Shown: piece by piece, positions 1 to 8,027 of the stretch
Position numbering within the stretch: the first letter of the stretch is position 1
Layout of the letters: each line of letters starts with the position of its first letter
NCBI GenBank assembly: GCA_001468855.1
Contig: LDIV01000001.1
Span: forward strand, 730,402 to 781,693
Length of the DNA stretch: 51,292 bases
Source of the DNA: a candidate division TM6 bacterium UASB124
Lineage (GTDB): Bacteria > Dependentiae > Babeliae > Babeliales > RVW-14
Direction: 5' to 3'
Notes under the pieces: model-generated
What the model was told of the DNA's origin: nothing
The model's input: only the letters and a program-made list of their open reading frames with translations
The model's database searches: none
Position numbers and translations under genes: made by a program

Positions 1-24
1 TTTCGGCCACTCAGCCATCTCTCC
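1..24 (-). tRNA. tRNA-Ser, partial (5' end only)
   Basis: The reverse complement begins GGAGAGATGGCTGAGTGG, the usual 5' acceptor strand and D-arm of a bacterial tRNA-Ser. The gene runs off the left edge, so the anticodon is not visible and the identity rests on the 5' end alone. It lies 31 bases downstream of tRNA-Arg on the same strand, so the two are probably co-transcribed. Confidence 0.7.
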
Positions 25-55
25 ACAAGGCCTAGAATGTTCTTCAAAGAACCTA

Positions 56-129
56 TGCGCCCAAGAGGAGTCGAACCTCTAACCTTCAGATCCGTAGTCT
101 GATGCTCTATCCAGTTGAGCTATGGGCGC
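56..129 (-). tRNA. tRNA-Arg (anticodon ACG)
   Basis: The reverse complement folds into a full cloverleaf. The acceptor stem is GCGCCCA/TGGGCGC, the D-arm is GCTC...GAGC, the anticodon stem is TCAGA/TCTGA with loop CTACGGA (anticodon ACG), and the T-arm is AGAGG TTCGACT CCTCT. The discriminator base is A. The next bases are TAG, so CCA is not encoded, unlike in the tRNA-Leu gene of this window. Confidence 0.95.
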
Positions 130-252
130 ATTATCTTTAATAACCTATATATTCAATGGGTATTTCATTATACTCTATTTTTCTAAATAGTATAAAAAAA
201 TTAAACATTTTGTCTTGTTTTTTCTCTAATCCTTAAATCTTCGGGAGGTCCG

Positions 253-540
253 ATGGCTGTATTGTTAGAAATCAAGGTTAACCCTCAGTCAGGGCGACAA
301 CAGTTTGTTAGGGATAAATCAGGTATTATTAAGTGTTTTCTTAAGAGTGCTCCCGAGGGAGGGAGGGCTAATGAGGAACTCGTAAAACTGATCGGTAAAT
401 TAGTAGGAGTTTCTCAAGATCAGATACGTATTATACAAGGGGCTATTGCCCGCAAAAAGGTCTTAAAGATTGACACTGACTTGGACCAGCATGCAGTATT
501 ACAAAGATTGGGCATAGAAGTACAAACATCATTTAAATGA
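253..540 (+). CDS. DUF167 / YggU family protein
   Basis: A 95-residue protein, the usual size for the DUF167 (YggU) family. The family pattern is visible: an N-terminal strand with VNPQSGR, then a central LKSAPEGGRANEELVKL segment matching the conserved AP-x-x-G-x-AN-x-x-L core, then a basic ARKKVLKI strand. The biochemical role of the family is not settled. The start is preceded by GGGAGGT about four bases upstream, a strong ribosome site. The stop codon overlaps an in-frame ATG of the next gene (ATGA), so the two are probably translated from one message although their functions appear unrelated. Confidence 0.9.
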   Translation: MAVLLEIKVNPQSGRQQFVRDKSGIIKCFLKSAPEGGRANEELVKLIGKLVGVSQDQIRIIQGAIARKKVLKIDTDLDQHAVLQRLGIEVQTSFK

Positions 541-554
541 TAGGTTTGCCACAC

Positions 555-1775
555 ATGCCATTATATCAATGGAAGGGTATAAATCAGCAGGGTAAGTATG
601 CAAAAGGGGTAGATCTGGCGGATGATCCTGAGCATCTTACAGCATTATTATTATGTCAGGGTATTGCATTAATTGATTATCATCAAACAACGGGGTTGCG
701 ATTTGATTGGTATCAATTATTTTTGCCTTCTATTGGGCCATCACAGTTAGCCGATTTTTGGGAACAGCTGGCACTGCTTTTAGGTAATGGCGTTGAACTA
801 TGTAAAGCACTTGAAATTGTAGCTCGTGTTACTACGCATAAAAGGCTTCAGTCGGTTATACGCAGTATGTCACAAGCTATTGCACAGGGGCAAGGTTTTT
901 ATGAGGCACTTGGTGCCTACCCCAAGATTTTTGCCCCTGTTGTTGTTCAGCTTGTTGAAGCCGGCGAAAGAACCGGTAAACTTGGCTTCATTCTTGAACG
1001 TATAAAAGATTATTACAAGCAGCAATATGTGCTAAGTCAGCAGCTTAAACGTGCTGCTTTGGCGCCATTGATTACTTTTGGCGTTGCTCTTGTATTGGTG
1101 GGGGCTATTGTGATGTTTATTGTTCCGCAGTTTGCTTCATTGTATCAATCATTGGGTAGCAAAATTCCTATAAGTACAAAGTTTTTGATTAGTTTGAGTA
1201 ATGCTTGTAGGTCAAGGTACGCTATCATTATAGTTCTTGTGATTATTGGTGTTTTGTACGGGATTATACAATTGTTTAAAACTACTGCTGTTAAAAAAGT
1301 GTGTGGTAAGGTTAGCATTCATATTCCTATGATTGCGTCTATTGTGCAGTACCACAATGTTGTTATTTTTATACAAACATTGAGTATTTTTACAGCTTCT
1401 GGGCTTACTTTAACGTCGGCACTTGAACATGCAGCTCATACCGTGCGCAGTGAACTTTTTAAAGAAGATATCAAAAGAATAATACAAGAGATTATGGCTG
1501 GAAAAAGTTTGAGTGAGGCAATGGCTTTAATTGGTTCTCAATTTTTACCCGAACAGCTGGTTGCGCTTATGCATGTTGGCGAAGACTCCGGAACGTTGCC
1601 AGAGGTGTTGGCAAAAACAGAAATTCATTATCAGGACCTTTTAGCTGCGCAGCTTACGCTCCTGACGGCGCTCTTTTCTCCCTTGCTGATGATTGTTGTT
1701 GGTATGCTTATTGCCGGGATTATGGTCGTGTTGTATTTGCCTATTTTCAATTTAGGAAATCTTATCAGGTTTTGA
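555..1775 (+). CDS. Type II secretion / type IV pilus inner-membrane protein (GspF/PilC family)
   Basis: A 406-residue polytopic protein with two tandem T2SSF domains, about residues 60-180 and 265-390. Each has the helical bundle and the E-x-G-E/D-x-(T/S)-G-x-L signature: VEAGERTGKLG in the first, MHVGEDSGTLPEVL in the second. Three hydrophobic segments match the GspF/PilC topology. The family forms the inner-membrane platform that couples the assembly ATPase to pilin or pseudopilin polymerisation. The N-terminus MPLYQWKGINQQGK fits the family best with a start at 555. An upstream ATG at 537 overlaps the previous stop and would add six residues. No ATPase, pilin or secretin gene is near, so the rest of the machine must be elsewhere. 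Confidence 0.88.
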   Translation: MPLYQWKGINQQGKYAKGVDLADDPEHLTALLLCQGIALIDYHQTTGLRFDWYQLFLPSIGPSQLADFWEQLALLLGNGVELCKALEIVARVTTHKRLQSVIRSMSQAIAQGQGFYEALGAYPKIFAPVVVQLVEAGERTGKLGFILERIKDYYKQQYVLSQQLKRAALAPLITFGVALVLVGAIVMFIVPQFASLYQSLGSKIPISTKFLISLSNACRSRYAIIIVLVIIGVLYGIIQLFKTTAVKKVCGKVSIHIPMIASIVQYHNVVIFIQTLSIFTASGLTLTSALEHAAHTVRSELFKEDIKRIIQEIMAGKSLSEAMALIGSQFLPEQLVALMHVGEDSGTLPEVLAKTEIHYQDLLAAQLTLLTALFSPLLMIVVGMLIAGIMVVLYLPIFNLGNLIRF

Positions 1776-1785
1776 TTTACTTTTC

Positions 1786-1818
1786 TTGACCTCTTTTGCC
1801 TTTCTGTTAGCATATAAC
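1786..1818 (+). promoter_or_regulatory. Candidate promoter for tRNA-Leu
   Basis: TTGACC at 1786-1791 is five of six to the -35 consensus. Downstream are TAGCAT at 1808 (16-base spacer) and TATAAC at 1813 (21-base spacer). The placement, 20-50 bases before the tRNA, is sensible, but the -10 choice is ambiguous. Confidence 0.35.
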
Positions 1819-1836
1819 TGACATGTTCGAATATGT

Positions 1837-1923
1837 GCCGAAGTGGCGAAACTGGCAGACGCACGGGACTCAAAATCCCGCGGTAGCGATACCGTGTCGG
1901 TTCGACTCCGACCTTCGGCACCA
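1837..1923 (+). tRNA. tRNA-Leu (anticodon CAA)
   Basis: A class II tRNA of 87 bases. The acceptor stem is GCCGAAG/CTTCGGC, the anticodon stem CGGGA/TCCCG encloses loop CTCAAAA (anticodon CAA), and there is a long variable arm and T-arm GTCGG TTCGACT CCGAC. Discriminator A is followed by an encoded CCA at 1921-1923. Confidence 0.95.
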
Positions 1924-1948
1924 AAAATTAAGTCGATGTGGGGTTCTT

Positions 1949-2299
1949 GTGAACAATTCAACGTGTGTTTTTTGTAAAATTATTCAAGGGACAATTCCAA
2001 GTACCATCATAAGCCAAAATGACCATGTTATGGTCATTAAAGATATTAATCCAAAAGCTCCGGTACATTATTTAATTATTCCTAAAAAACATATCGAATC
2101 AGTGTTGACACTGTCAGATACTGACGCTGAATACTGTTGGCATATGCTTAAGATGGCAAGGGATATTGGGAAAAGACTTTCTTCTCAAGCTTTTAATCTT
2201 ATCGCCAATAATGGTGCTGCTGCTGGGCAAAGTGTACCGCATGTCCATTTTCATCTTTTGTCCGGTAAAAATCTTTACGAACATGGGTTGAAATTGTGA
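1949..2299 (+). CDS. HIT family nucleotide-binding hydrolase (HinT-like)
   Basis: A 116-residue protein of the histidine-triad family, which hydrolyses nucleoside phosphoramidates and related nucleotides in the cytosol. It opens with the typical [13 protein letters not shown] segment and ends with the triad PHVHFHLL (H-x-H-x-H), preceded by [12 protein letters not shown]. The open frame extends upstream through the tRNA-Leu gene, which cannot be coding. The GTG at 1949, with GGGG six bases before it, is the first sensible start. An ATG at 1936 is out of frame. The TGA stop overlaps the GTG start of the next gene, suggesting coupled translation. Confidence 0.9.
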   Translation: MNNSTCVFCKIIQGTIPSTIISQNDHVMVIKDINPKAPVHYLIIPKKHIESVLTLSDTDAEYCWHMLKMARDIGKRLSSQAFNLIANNGAAAGQSVPHVHFHLLSGKNLYEHGLKL

Positions 2300-3252
2300 A
2301 AAGAAGAAAAAGCTTTGCTCGGCGTATTGTTTGGATAAGTTCCATATTCTTTGTTCTTGCAGCATTTGTGGTATTTGGCATTTCATACTATGCATTACGT
2401 TCACTTACATTTGCCAGTGATAATGTTTTCCATGGTAAAAAGCAATCAGACCTTGTTCAGGAAATTAGAACAGAATTACTTAAGCGGACTGATGTGGCTC
2501 AGGTTTCTTTTAAAAATGCTGATAATATGAATATCTCAGGGCTTTTGTTTAAAAGACCAAATGCTCAAGTTAACGTTGTTCTCTGCCATGGATACAAGAG
2601 TGCCAAAGAGCTTATGTATGCCTATATCGATTTGTTTCCTGAATGGAACATGCTTCTATTTGATTTTCGGGCATGTGGGCAAAGCGACGGTACAATGACA
2701 ACGATTGGTTGCTTGGAATATAAAGATGTTGTAGCTGCCGTGCAGTTTATGCGGGAGCAGATGACAAATGTAAATACTAAACAATTACCCATGGTTGTAT
2801 TAGGTATTTCGATGGGGGCTGCATCTGTGCTCAAAGCGGCTGAATTTGAGCCGGGACTTGCTGATGTTTTTATTATTGATTCTTCGTTTGCACGTCTAGA
2901 TACAACGGTGATAAAGGCGTTCTCAGTTAAATCAAGTTTGCCACGATATCCGTTTTTCCCCATTATAAAAAGGATGTTTCAGTATTTGGCTGGTTGTGAT
3001 ATTCATAGCATGAACCCAGCCGAAAGTGTTAAATCAATTACGAATCCTATCTTCTTTATTCATTCCTGCGGAGACCAATTTATTTCACCTAAAAATGCAA
3101 TTAAACTCTATGCCAATGCTAAAAATAAAAATTCAAAAATATGGATTGCACCTCATTGTCGTCATGGCTGGTTGCATTCATATTGCAGTGAGTTGTATAA
3201 GAAAAAGGTTTCGCAGTTCTTGCGGAAGAATATTCCAACATTAGTAGTTTAA
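2296..3252 (+). CDS. Membrane-anchored alpha/beta hydrolase
   Basis: A 318-residue protein with a basic N-terminus and a single hydrophobic anchor (about residues 12-35), followed by an alpha/beta-hydrolase domain. Visible elements are the HGY oxyanion turn (98-100), the nucleophile elbow GISMGAA with Ser172, a likely acid Asp260 in SCGDQF, and His290 in RHGW. This matches the anchored serine hydrolases annotated as BAAT/dienelactone-hydrolase-like or 'alpha/beta hydrolase of unknown substrate'. The active site probably faces the periplasm. The GTG start overlaps the HIT stop. The substrate cannot be told from sequence. Confidence 0.85.
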   Translation: MKRRKSFARRIVWISSIFFVLAAFVVFGISYYALRSLTFASDNVFHGKKQSDLVQEIRTELLKRTDVAQVSFKNADNMNISGLLFKRPNAQVNVVLCHGYKSAKELMYAYIDLFPEWNMLLFDFRACGQSDGTMTTIGCLEYKDVVAAVQFMREQMTNVNTKQLPMVVLGISMGAASVLKAAEFEPGLADVFIIDSSFARLDTTVIKAFSVKSSLPRYPFFPIIKRMFQYLAGCDIHSMNPAESVKSITNPIFFIHSCGDQFISPKNAIKLYANAKNKNSKIWIAPHCRHGWLHSYCSELYKKKVSQFLRKNIPTLVV

Positions 3253-3265
3253 ATATTTCGGCTAA

Positions 3266-3289
3266 TCAACCGGCATAGTCGACGGTTGA
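3266..3289 (+). terminator. Hairpin after the hydrolase gene
   Basis: TCAACCG (3266-3272) pairs with CGGTTGA (3283-3289) across a 10-base loop, 14 bases after the stop codon. No T-run follows, so termination is uncertain. Confidence 0.3.
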
Positions 3290-3400
3290 GTATGGTGACA
3301 AAGATCTCGCTCAAAACGAAGCCTCTAGCTTGCTGAATTTGAGTTTGGAGGGAAATCTGCTGATATTGCCATCAGGTTTCCGACCTTAATTTACTTGCCT

Positions 3401-3826
3401 GAAGTATTTTAACGTGAGTTCGGGGTTTGAAAATTCTTGAAAAGATAAGTGCCTTTCGCCAAAATTTATGGGGAAAAGCTTTTGGGGATAAGAGATATCT
3501 TTCTGCAAAGTTATTCAAAAGTTTATTTTCAAAGAGTGTCATGCTTTTTGCCAAATTAAAAAGGGATATGGAAAAACCAACTGATAGGCATCACCGATAA
3601 ATTATAGCTTAAAAAACGAGGTGTTATTGAGTCTGTTAATGAGATCATCAAAAGCTCCTGCCAAATAGAACATTCAAGGCATAGAAGTTTAGTCAATTTT
3701 TTTGTAAACCTAATTGCAGCTCTTGTTGCTTATTCATTTCGTGAAAAAAAACCATCGATCAAATGTAATCTGCGATCAGATAGTCTTATTGCTTGTTTTT
3801 GACAACTCCGAACTCACGTTATTTTA
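3401..3826 (+). mobile_element. IS982-type deletion derivative flanked by inverted repeats
   Basis: A 13-base perfect inverted repeat, AACGTGAGTTCGG at 3411-3423 and its complement at 3808-3820, brackets the relic. It extends imperfectly outward (TATTTT against TAAAAT) and inward. Between the repeats is only the last third of an IS982-like transposase, placed directly after the left repeat. A full IS982 element is about 1 kb; this one is about 0.42 kb, so it looks like an internally deleted copy that could be moved only by a transposase supplied in trans. The flanks 3290-3400 and 3827-3848 hold nothing recognisable. Confidence 0.7.
3421..3802 (+). pseudogene. IS982-family transposase, C-terminal remnant
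   Basis: Plus-strand translation gives, in one frame from 3421, a segment containing GDKRYLSAKLFKSLF and AKLKRDMEKP. After a frameshift near 3580 and one in-frame TAG it continues with IESVNEIIKSSCQIEHSRHR and SLVNFFVNLIAALVAY. These match in order the C-terminal third of IS982 transposases (GDKGYIS, IETVNDQLK, IEHTRHRS, NLLxGLIAY). The N-terminal two thirds are missing. The gene is dead by frameshift, stop codon and truncation. Confidence 0.75.
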
Positions 3827-3848
3827 GGGAGAGGTTCTATGGCTTTCC

Positions 3849-5123
3849 CTATTGTAGGACATTAACACGTACACAATCATGTGCAATAATCCGCGCACCT
3901 TCGTTAAAAATAACATCAAGTTTGGTCTGATCCCATGTACCACCTAAATTTAAATCAAAGCCGGCAGGTATGGTTAGGCCAGTGAATGGTAAATTTTGGC
4001 CTAGCTCTACAGAAGGAGGTAGGGAGATACTATATGTGCCGCGAGTCCATGGATAATAAATAGCGGTTGTTTTGGGTGTGCTAATATGAACAGTGCCATT
4101 GACAATTATTGTTCCAATTGAAAATGTTAAACTTGTTTGTAAAAATTCGTGATAACAAAGGGTACTCGACGCTTCCTTGGTGTTTATCGAACTACCAAGT
4201 GACAGTGAGCATCTGTCAAGAATTATTGTTGACGATTTGTTTTTAAAATGAACCGCCGAATATTTTCCAACGTTATGATCAAATGACCAGATAAGTCCAT
4301 TGCCGATAGTAAGAGAAGTATCTTGATCGAGAAAAATTTCTGCGCCAGAAAGATGAAGATATTGACCGTTACGGCCGATGATTTTGTTGTTTCCGGTCAT
4401 CAATACGGTTGTGTGTTGTGCAAAACTGATACCATCTAATGTATTTCTCACATCCAATGTAGCATCTTCAAATGCTACAGTTGAATTACTAAAATTTGTT
4501 GCTCCATGTAAAATTATATTTTTAAGTTTAAATCCGTCTGTCCAGAACCCTGTAAAACCAGTTGAATTAACAAAATATAAGTTGTTACCATGTCCATTAA
4601 GGGTACAGCCCCCAAGGATAACGTTATTGGTGACAGTTAAGTTGTTTAATGTATGTAAAACATTGCCTTCTGTGGTTATGAAACCTCTTAGATAACCGCC
4701 ACCAGGAGGTAATGACCCAGGGTAGAATGGAATTGGCATATAATAATCCCAAGGGATATATGTGAGCTGAACTATGCTGTTGCTGCGGATAGTTCCTGGA
4801 CCATGAATGACAGCGTTTTTACCAAGATAAAGATCCCCGTCAAGATAAAGAGTGAGTCCGTTTAGATATATATCACCATCCACCACTTCTGTTACATCGA
4901 TGTGTGTAGGCGCATAATTGTTTGTGGGTGATGTTGATGTCAAAGTAAAACCCTGAGCAAATTTTACAAAACCTCTAGCATATTCACCGTCGTTGAACGT
5001 ATTGGTTGTTGAAACTACGATTGACTTGTTTAAATCAGGTCCCGTGGTGGTATCATATGTGGTAGGGGATACGATGGAAGAGATGCTAAGATAGAATAAT
5101 AAGAATATGTAAGTCAATTTCAT
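3849..5123 (-). CDS. Exported beta-helix-like protein, function unknown
   Basis: A 424-residue protein with a clear signal peptide (KLTYIFLLFYLSISSIVSP). The mature part is rich in Asn, Thr, Gly and short alternating hydrophobic strands (such as LTLYLDGDLYLGKNAVIHG and NLTVTNNVILGGCTLNGHG), the texture of a right-handed parallel beta-helix as in pectate-lyase-like and adhesin folds. No catalytic motif was recognised. The start at 5123 is chosen because AAGGAG lies nine bases upstream; an ATG nine codons earlier has no such site. It follows the strong terminator at 5173-5213, so it probably has its own promoter or relies on read-through. A second protein with a similar texture is encoded at 28935-29570. 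Confidence 0.7.
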   Translation of the reverse strand: MKLTYIFLLFYLSISSIVSPTTYDTTTGPDLNKSIVVSTTNTFNDGEYARGFVKFAQGFTLTSTSPTNNYAPTHIDVTEVVDGDIYLNGLTLYLDGDLYLGKNAVIHGPGTIRSNSIVQLTYIPWDYYMPIPFYPGSLPPGGGYLRGFITTEGNVLHTLNNLTVTNNVILGGCTLNGHGNNLYFVNSTGFTGFWTDGFKLKNIILHGATNFSNSTVAFEDATLDVRNTLDGISFAQHTTVLMTGNNKIIGRNGQYLHLSGAEIFLDQDTSLTIGNGLIWSFDHNVGKYSAVHFKNKSSTIILDRCSLSLGSSINTKEASSTLCYHEFLQTSLTFSIGTIIVNGTVHISTPKTTAIYYPWTRGTYSISLPPSVELGQNLPFTGLTIPAGFDLNLGGTWDQTKLDVIFNEGARIIAHDCVRVNVLQ

Positions 5124-5172
5124 AACCGTTCTCCTTTTTTTGAAAATCAATAAATGAAGATAATCGATAATA

Positions 5173-5213
5173 GCAAAAATTCCATCAGGGTTTTACCCTG
5201 ATGGAATTTTTGC
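5173..5213 (-). terminator. Strong terminator hairpin between lipoprotein and beta-helix genes
   Basis: A perfect 18-base stem (5173-5190 with 5196-5213) with loop TTTTA. The stem base is rich in A on one arm and T on the other, so it can work in either direction. It lies 19 bases past the lipoprotein stop codon. Confidence 0.85.
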
Positions 5214-5232
5214 TTGAAGAAAAACTTAAAAC

Positions 5233-5538
5233 TTATGCTTTTTGTTCAGCTGTCTTGTCTTCTTCTGTTTGGCCTTGAACCGGCTCTTCTTCTGTTTGAT
5301 TAACAGCTACTTTTGCTGATTCTGCTGGAGCTGCTGCTTCTGCAGTTGCAGGCGTTTCAGCTTGAGCTGTTACAGCTGCTGCTTGTTGTTGATCTGCTGG
5401 AACGTTAGCCAAAGCTTCTTTTTTGACTTCCTCAGCAGTTTTTGATTCTTCTGCTTTTGGTGTTTCTGTTGTGCCACATGCACATAGTAAGGCCAATACG
5501 CTTGCGCCTACGAGGTTAAGCAAAATATGCTTTTGCAT
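5233..5538 (-). CDS. Small acidic lipoprotein
   Basis: A 101-residue protein with a lipoprotein signal: MQKHILLNLVGASVLALLCAC, with Cys21 as the probable lipidated residue (L-C-A-C lipobox). The mature part is low-complexity and rich in Ala, Glu, Gln, Thr and Pro, with no fold recognised, as in flexible envelope spacer lipoproteins. CAGGAGAT seven bases before the ATG gives a strong ribosome site. It is a single-gene unit with a candidate promoter at 5590-5618 and a terminator at 5173-5213. Function unknown. Confidence 0.8.
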   Translation of the reverse strand: MQKHILLNLVGASVLALLCACGTTETPKAEESKTAEEVKKEALANVPADQQQAAAVTAQAETPATAEAAAPAESAKVAVNQTEEEPVQGQTEEDKTAEQKA

Positions 5539-5589
5539 ATATCGATCTCCTGGATAAAATTTCCCAAACAGGTTTGTTTACACCCCACT

Positions 5590-5618
5590 ACATTAGAAAA
5601 AAGAACGAGAAAAATCAA
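5590..5618 (-). promoter_or_regulatory. Candidate promoter for the acidic lipoprotein
   Basis: On the minus strand TTGATT (5618-5613), a 17-base T-rich spacer, then TAATGT (5595-5590). The -35 is good and the spacing ideal, but the -10 matches only three of six. The ATG lies about 50 bases further on. Confidence 0.35.
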
Positions 5619-5651
5619 ATTTTTTTATTGTAGACTACGGTTTTTGTGTTT

Positions 5652-7829
5652 TTATAGAGGTAATTCGATGTGAAATGTTGCTCCGACGGGTGTGGGGACT
5701 AGTGATATGGTACCTCCCAATTGAGTGATAATGTCATGAACGATAGCCAAGCCTAAGCCCATATTTTTCTTTTCTGTTGAAACATACGGTAAAAATAATG
5801 ATTCCTTAACAACGGTGGCTATACCTGGACCGTTATCTGAAAAGATAAATAAAAGTTTATTCTGATCGGTATGAATGCTTATTGAGAGTGAAATGTTTTT
5901 ATTATTTCCTTGGGTTTGTTTCAAGGCACGTATGCTGTTATCCAGTAAATTGATAATAACAAGGCGTATTTTTTGCTTATCTGTTTTGATCTGTAGTGGA
6001 TTTATATAACAATCATAGACAAACGTAATATCAGGATAACTTGTTTGATACAGGCAAAAAATACTTTGTATGAGCGATGTAAGGTCTATCTGTTCGATAC
6101 TTGGTTGTGGCATTGATGCAAAATGTGAAAAATGAGTGACGAGGTCCTTGATGGTTTTTACTTGATCCAATATAGTGTTGGTGCATTGTAAAAAAACAGG
6201 ATCTTGGATGGAAACCTCTCGGTATTTGCGTTGTAACCGTTGCGTGGCTAATTGAATAGGCGTCAATGGGTTTTTGATTTCATGTGCCATTTGTTTTGCA
6301 GCTTCTTGCCATGTTTTCATTTTATTTATTTTAACGATTTGTGTAAGATCTTCGATAACTATTAATACGTTGTGCTGTGGCATTTGGTTATGAGATGCTA
6401 CGGAAACAAGCCTGCCATATACCATGAACGTTTGTGTTTGTTCCCCAACGGTAAAGGAAATCTCCTGGGTAATGTGCTCTTGGCCGGAAATAGTGAGTTC
6501 GCGAATGATATTACATGATTTTTGGATTACTTCTTGGCCAAATATTGAACATCGCTTGCCTTTAAGTTGTATGTTGCCATAAAAGCTGTTTGCCAAGTTT
6601 TGTGATGCACTATTGTGAAAAATAATACGACCGTAATTATTAATGACAAAAACAGCAGCAGAAATGTTTTCAAGTATTGCCAATAATTCTTTATTTTTAT
6701 GTTCCAAAATGGTCTGGGCCGTTTGAACAGCTTCTGTCATTTCGTTAAATCCGCGAGAGAGGCTTTGAAGATCACTGCTTGGATCGACTACGATGCGTGT
6801 TTGCCAATCGCCTTGGCGTATTCGTTCTGTTGCTTCCAATAATTCTTGAATAGGTTTGGTAATGCCTTTGGCTAGGTAAAATGCACACCACAAGGAGAGA
6901 AAAAATATAAGGAGAACGACAGCAAGAAATGTAAAAAGATATCCAACGTAAATTGAGCTGCGTACCGAATAGAGATGTTCATAGTCTGATAGTGAGTTTT
7001 CAATGCCAATGAGAGCTGCTCTTATGGACTCTGGATAGCGGTGGACAATGATGCAGGTGAGATGATGTATTTTTTTTGCCCAGTATAAGGAGCCATAAAA
7101 ATCAAAGCAACCGCCATTTTCAGAGACATTGGTTATATTATGGAAAAAACGAAGCTTAAGGCTATGGGTGGTGCGGTCGTTGGTGGTTCTGAACTTGCGC
7201 CAGATTGTTTTTTCATCATGGAGAGAACCCACAATACCATGTCCGATATCATTCAAAATGTAAACGGTGTAATTGTTCATGATGTGTGGAATTGTGGTGG
7301 TAAGGTATTGATGCACTTCCTGTTGATCAATTGTAGGTTGAGTGTGATGAAATGTGAGGTATTTAGATACGGTATTTGAGAGGACTAAACCATGGTATGC
7401 AAGTATATCTCGTTGCGCTTGTGTTTGTTGTTTATGGAGCGAAAGGGCACTTTTGAGGCCGCTTTCAATATGAGCTTGAAACCATCGGTCAATACTATTG
7501 GTAATAAATTTACCTGCTGTGAAGAAGATGAAAAAGGATGGAATAACCGAAAAGAGTGTAAAGGCGAACAATAGATTGCTTTTAAATGCACTTCCGGGTG
7601 TTCCCTTTCGTCGTTCTAAAAATAGTTTGATACTGTGACGAATGATGAGATACAAAAGCACAATAGCAATAACTATATGTGTATTAATGAACAAAAATAG
7701 AAATGTTCTATTCAGCCCGCCACCAATCATGGATGGATTTTTTTGGATGTAAAGTTCCAGCCAGGTGGTAAAAACCAGTACAAAGATAAAAAATATAATT
7801 GCGATAAATCGTTTTTTTGTGAGTGTCAT
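5652..7829 (-). CDS. NtrY-like sensor histidine kinase
   Basis: A 725-residue membrane kinase. Hydrophobic segments lie at about 8-25, 41-64, 86-105 and 293-318, with an extracytoplasmic sensor region between the last two. A HAMP linker follows (about 318-370, with GITKPIQELLEATERI), then a PAS-like region (about 380-500), a HisKA domain with H516 in MAHEIKNPLTPIQLA, and an HATPase domain with the N-box at 627-631, DNGPG at 665-669 and GLGLAIV at 691-697. The order and the KNPLTPIQLA-type H-box are those of NtrY, known from nitrogen and redox signalling in Proteobacteria. All catalytic boxes look intact. No response regulator (NtrX) is adjacent, so its partner and signal are unknown. Confidence 0.88.
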   Translation of the reverse strand: MTLTKKRFIAIIFFIFVLVFTTWLELYIQKNPSMIGGGLNRTFLFLFINTHIVIAIVLLYLIIRHSIKLFLERRKGTPGSAFKSNLLFAFTLFSVIPSFFIFFTAGKFITNSIDRWFQAHIESGLKSALSLHKQQTQAQRDILAYHGLVLSNTVSKYLTFHHTQPTIDQQEVHQYLTTTIPHIMNNYTVYILNDIGHGIVGSLHDEKTIWRKFRTTNDRTTHSLKLRFFHNITNVSENGGCFDFYGSLYWAKKIHHLTCIIVHRYPESIRAALIGIENSLSDYEHLYSVRSSIYVGYLFTFLAVVLLIFFLSLWCAFYLAKGITKPIQELLEATERIRQGDWQTRIVVDPSSDLQSLSRGFNEMTEAVQTAQTILEHKNKELLAILENISAAVFVINNYGRIIFHNSASQNLANSFYGNIQLKGKRCSIFGQEVIQKSCNIIRELTISGQEHITQEISFTVGEQTQTFMVYGRLVSVASHNQMPQHNVLIVIEDLTQIVKINKMKTWQEAAKQMAHEIKNPLTPIQLATQRLQRKYREVSIQDPVFLQCTNTILDQVKTIKDLVTHFSHFASMPQPSIEQIDLTSLIQSIFCLYQTSYPDITFVYDCYINPLQIKTDKQKIRLVIINLLDNSIRALKQTQGNNKNISLSISIHTDQNKLLFIFSDNGPGIATVVKESLFLPYVSTEKKNMGLGLAIVHDIITQLGGTISLVPTPVGATFHIELPL

Positions 7830-7941
7830 AATATCCTATAGTGTGGTTTGTCGATTAAGATGTCAAATGGCTGTAATTATTATTAGAAATACAGGCTGTA
7901 AAAATATCAACTAGATCGTTAATTTATTATAGGTATCTTAT

Positions 7942-7970
7942 TTGCATGTAGGAACATTGCGTGTTATACT
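7942..7970 (+). promoter_or_regulatory. Promoter for the 762-residue exported protein
   Basis: TTGCAT (7942-7947), a 17-base spacer and TATACT (7965-7970), one of the best sigma-70-type matches in the window. It gives a leader of about 50 bases. It sits in the divergent gap between the kinase and the downstream gene. Confidence 0.6.
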
Positions 7971-8027
7971 GGCCTGCGTTATTGTTTTAGGGAAAATAAT
8001 ATGTGCCTTTTGTGGGAGGGGCTTTAC

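Noticed and set aside
1823..1948. N-terminal extension of the HIT protein
   Set aside because: The longer frame runs through the tRNA-Leu gene. The conserved domain begins after 1949, where a GTG with a ribosome site is found.
1631..1961. Two minus-strand ORFs across the tRNA-Leu gene
   Set aside because: They are translations of the tRNA antisense strand (the familiar [16 protein letters not shown] type of peptide) and of the end of the GspF gene; not real proteins.
4378..4695. Plus-strand 105-codon ORF inside the beta-helix gene
   Set aside because: Antisense to a gene with a signal peptide and a strong ribosome site; no ribosome site or domain of its own.
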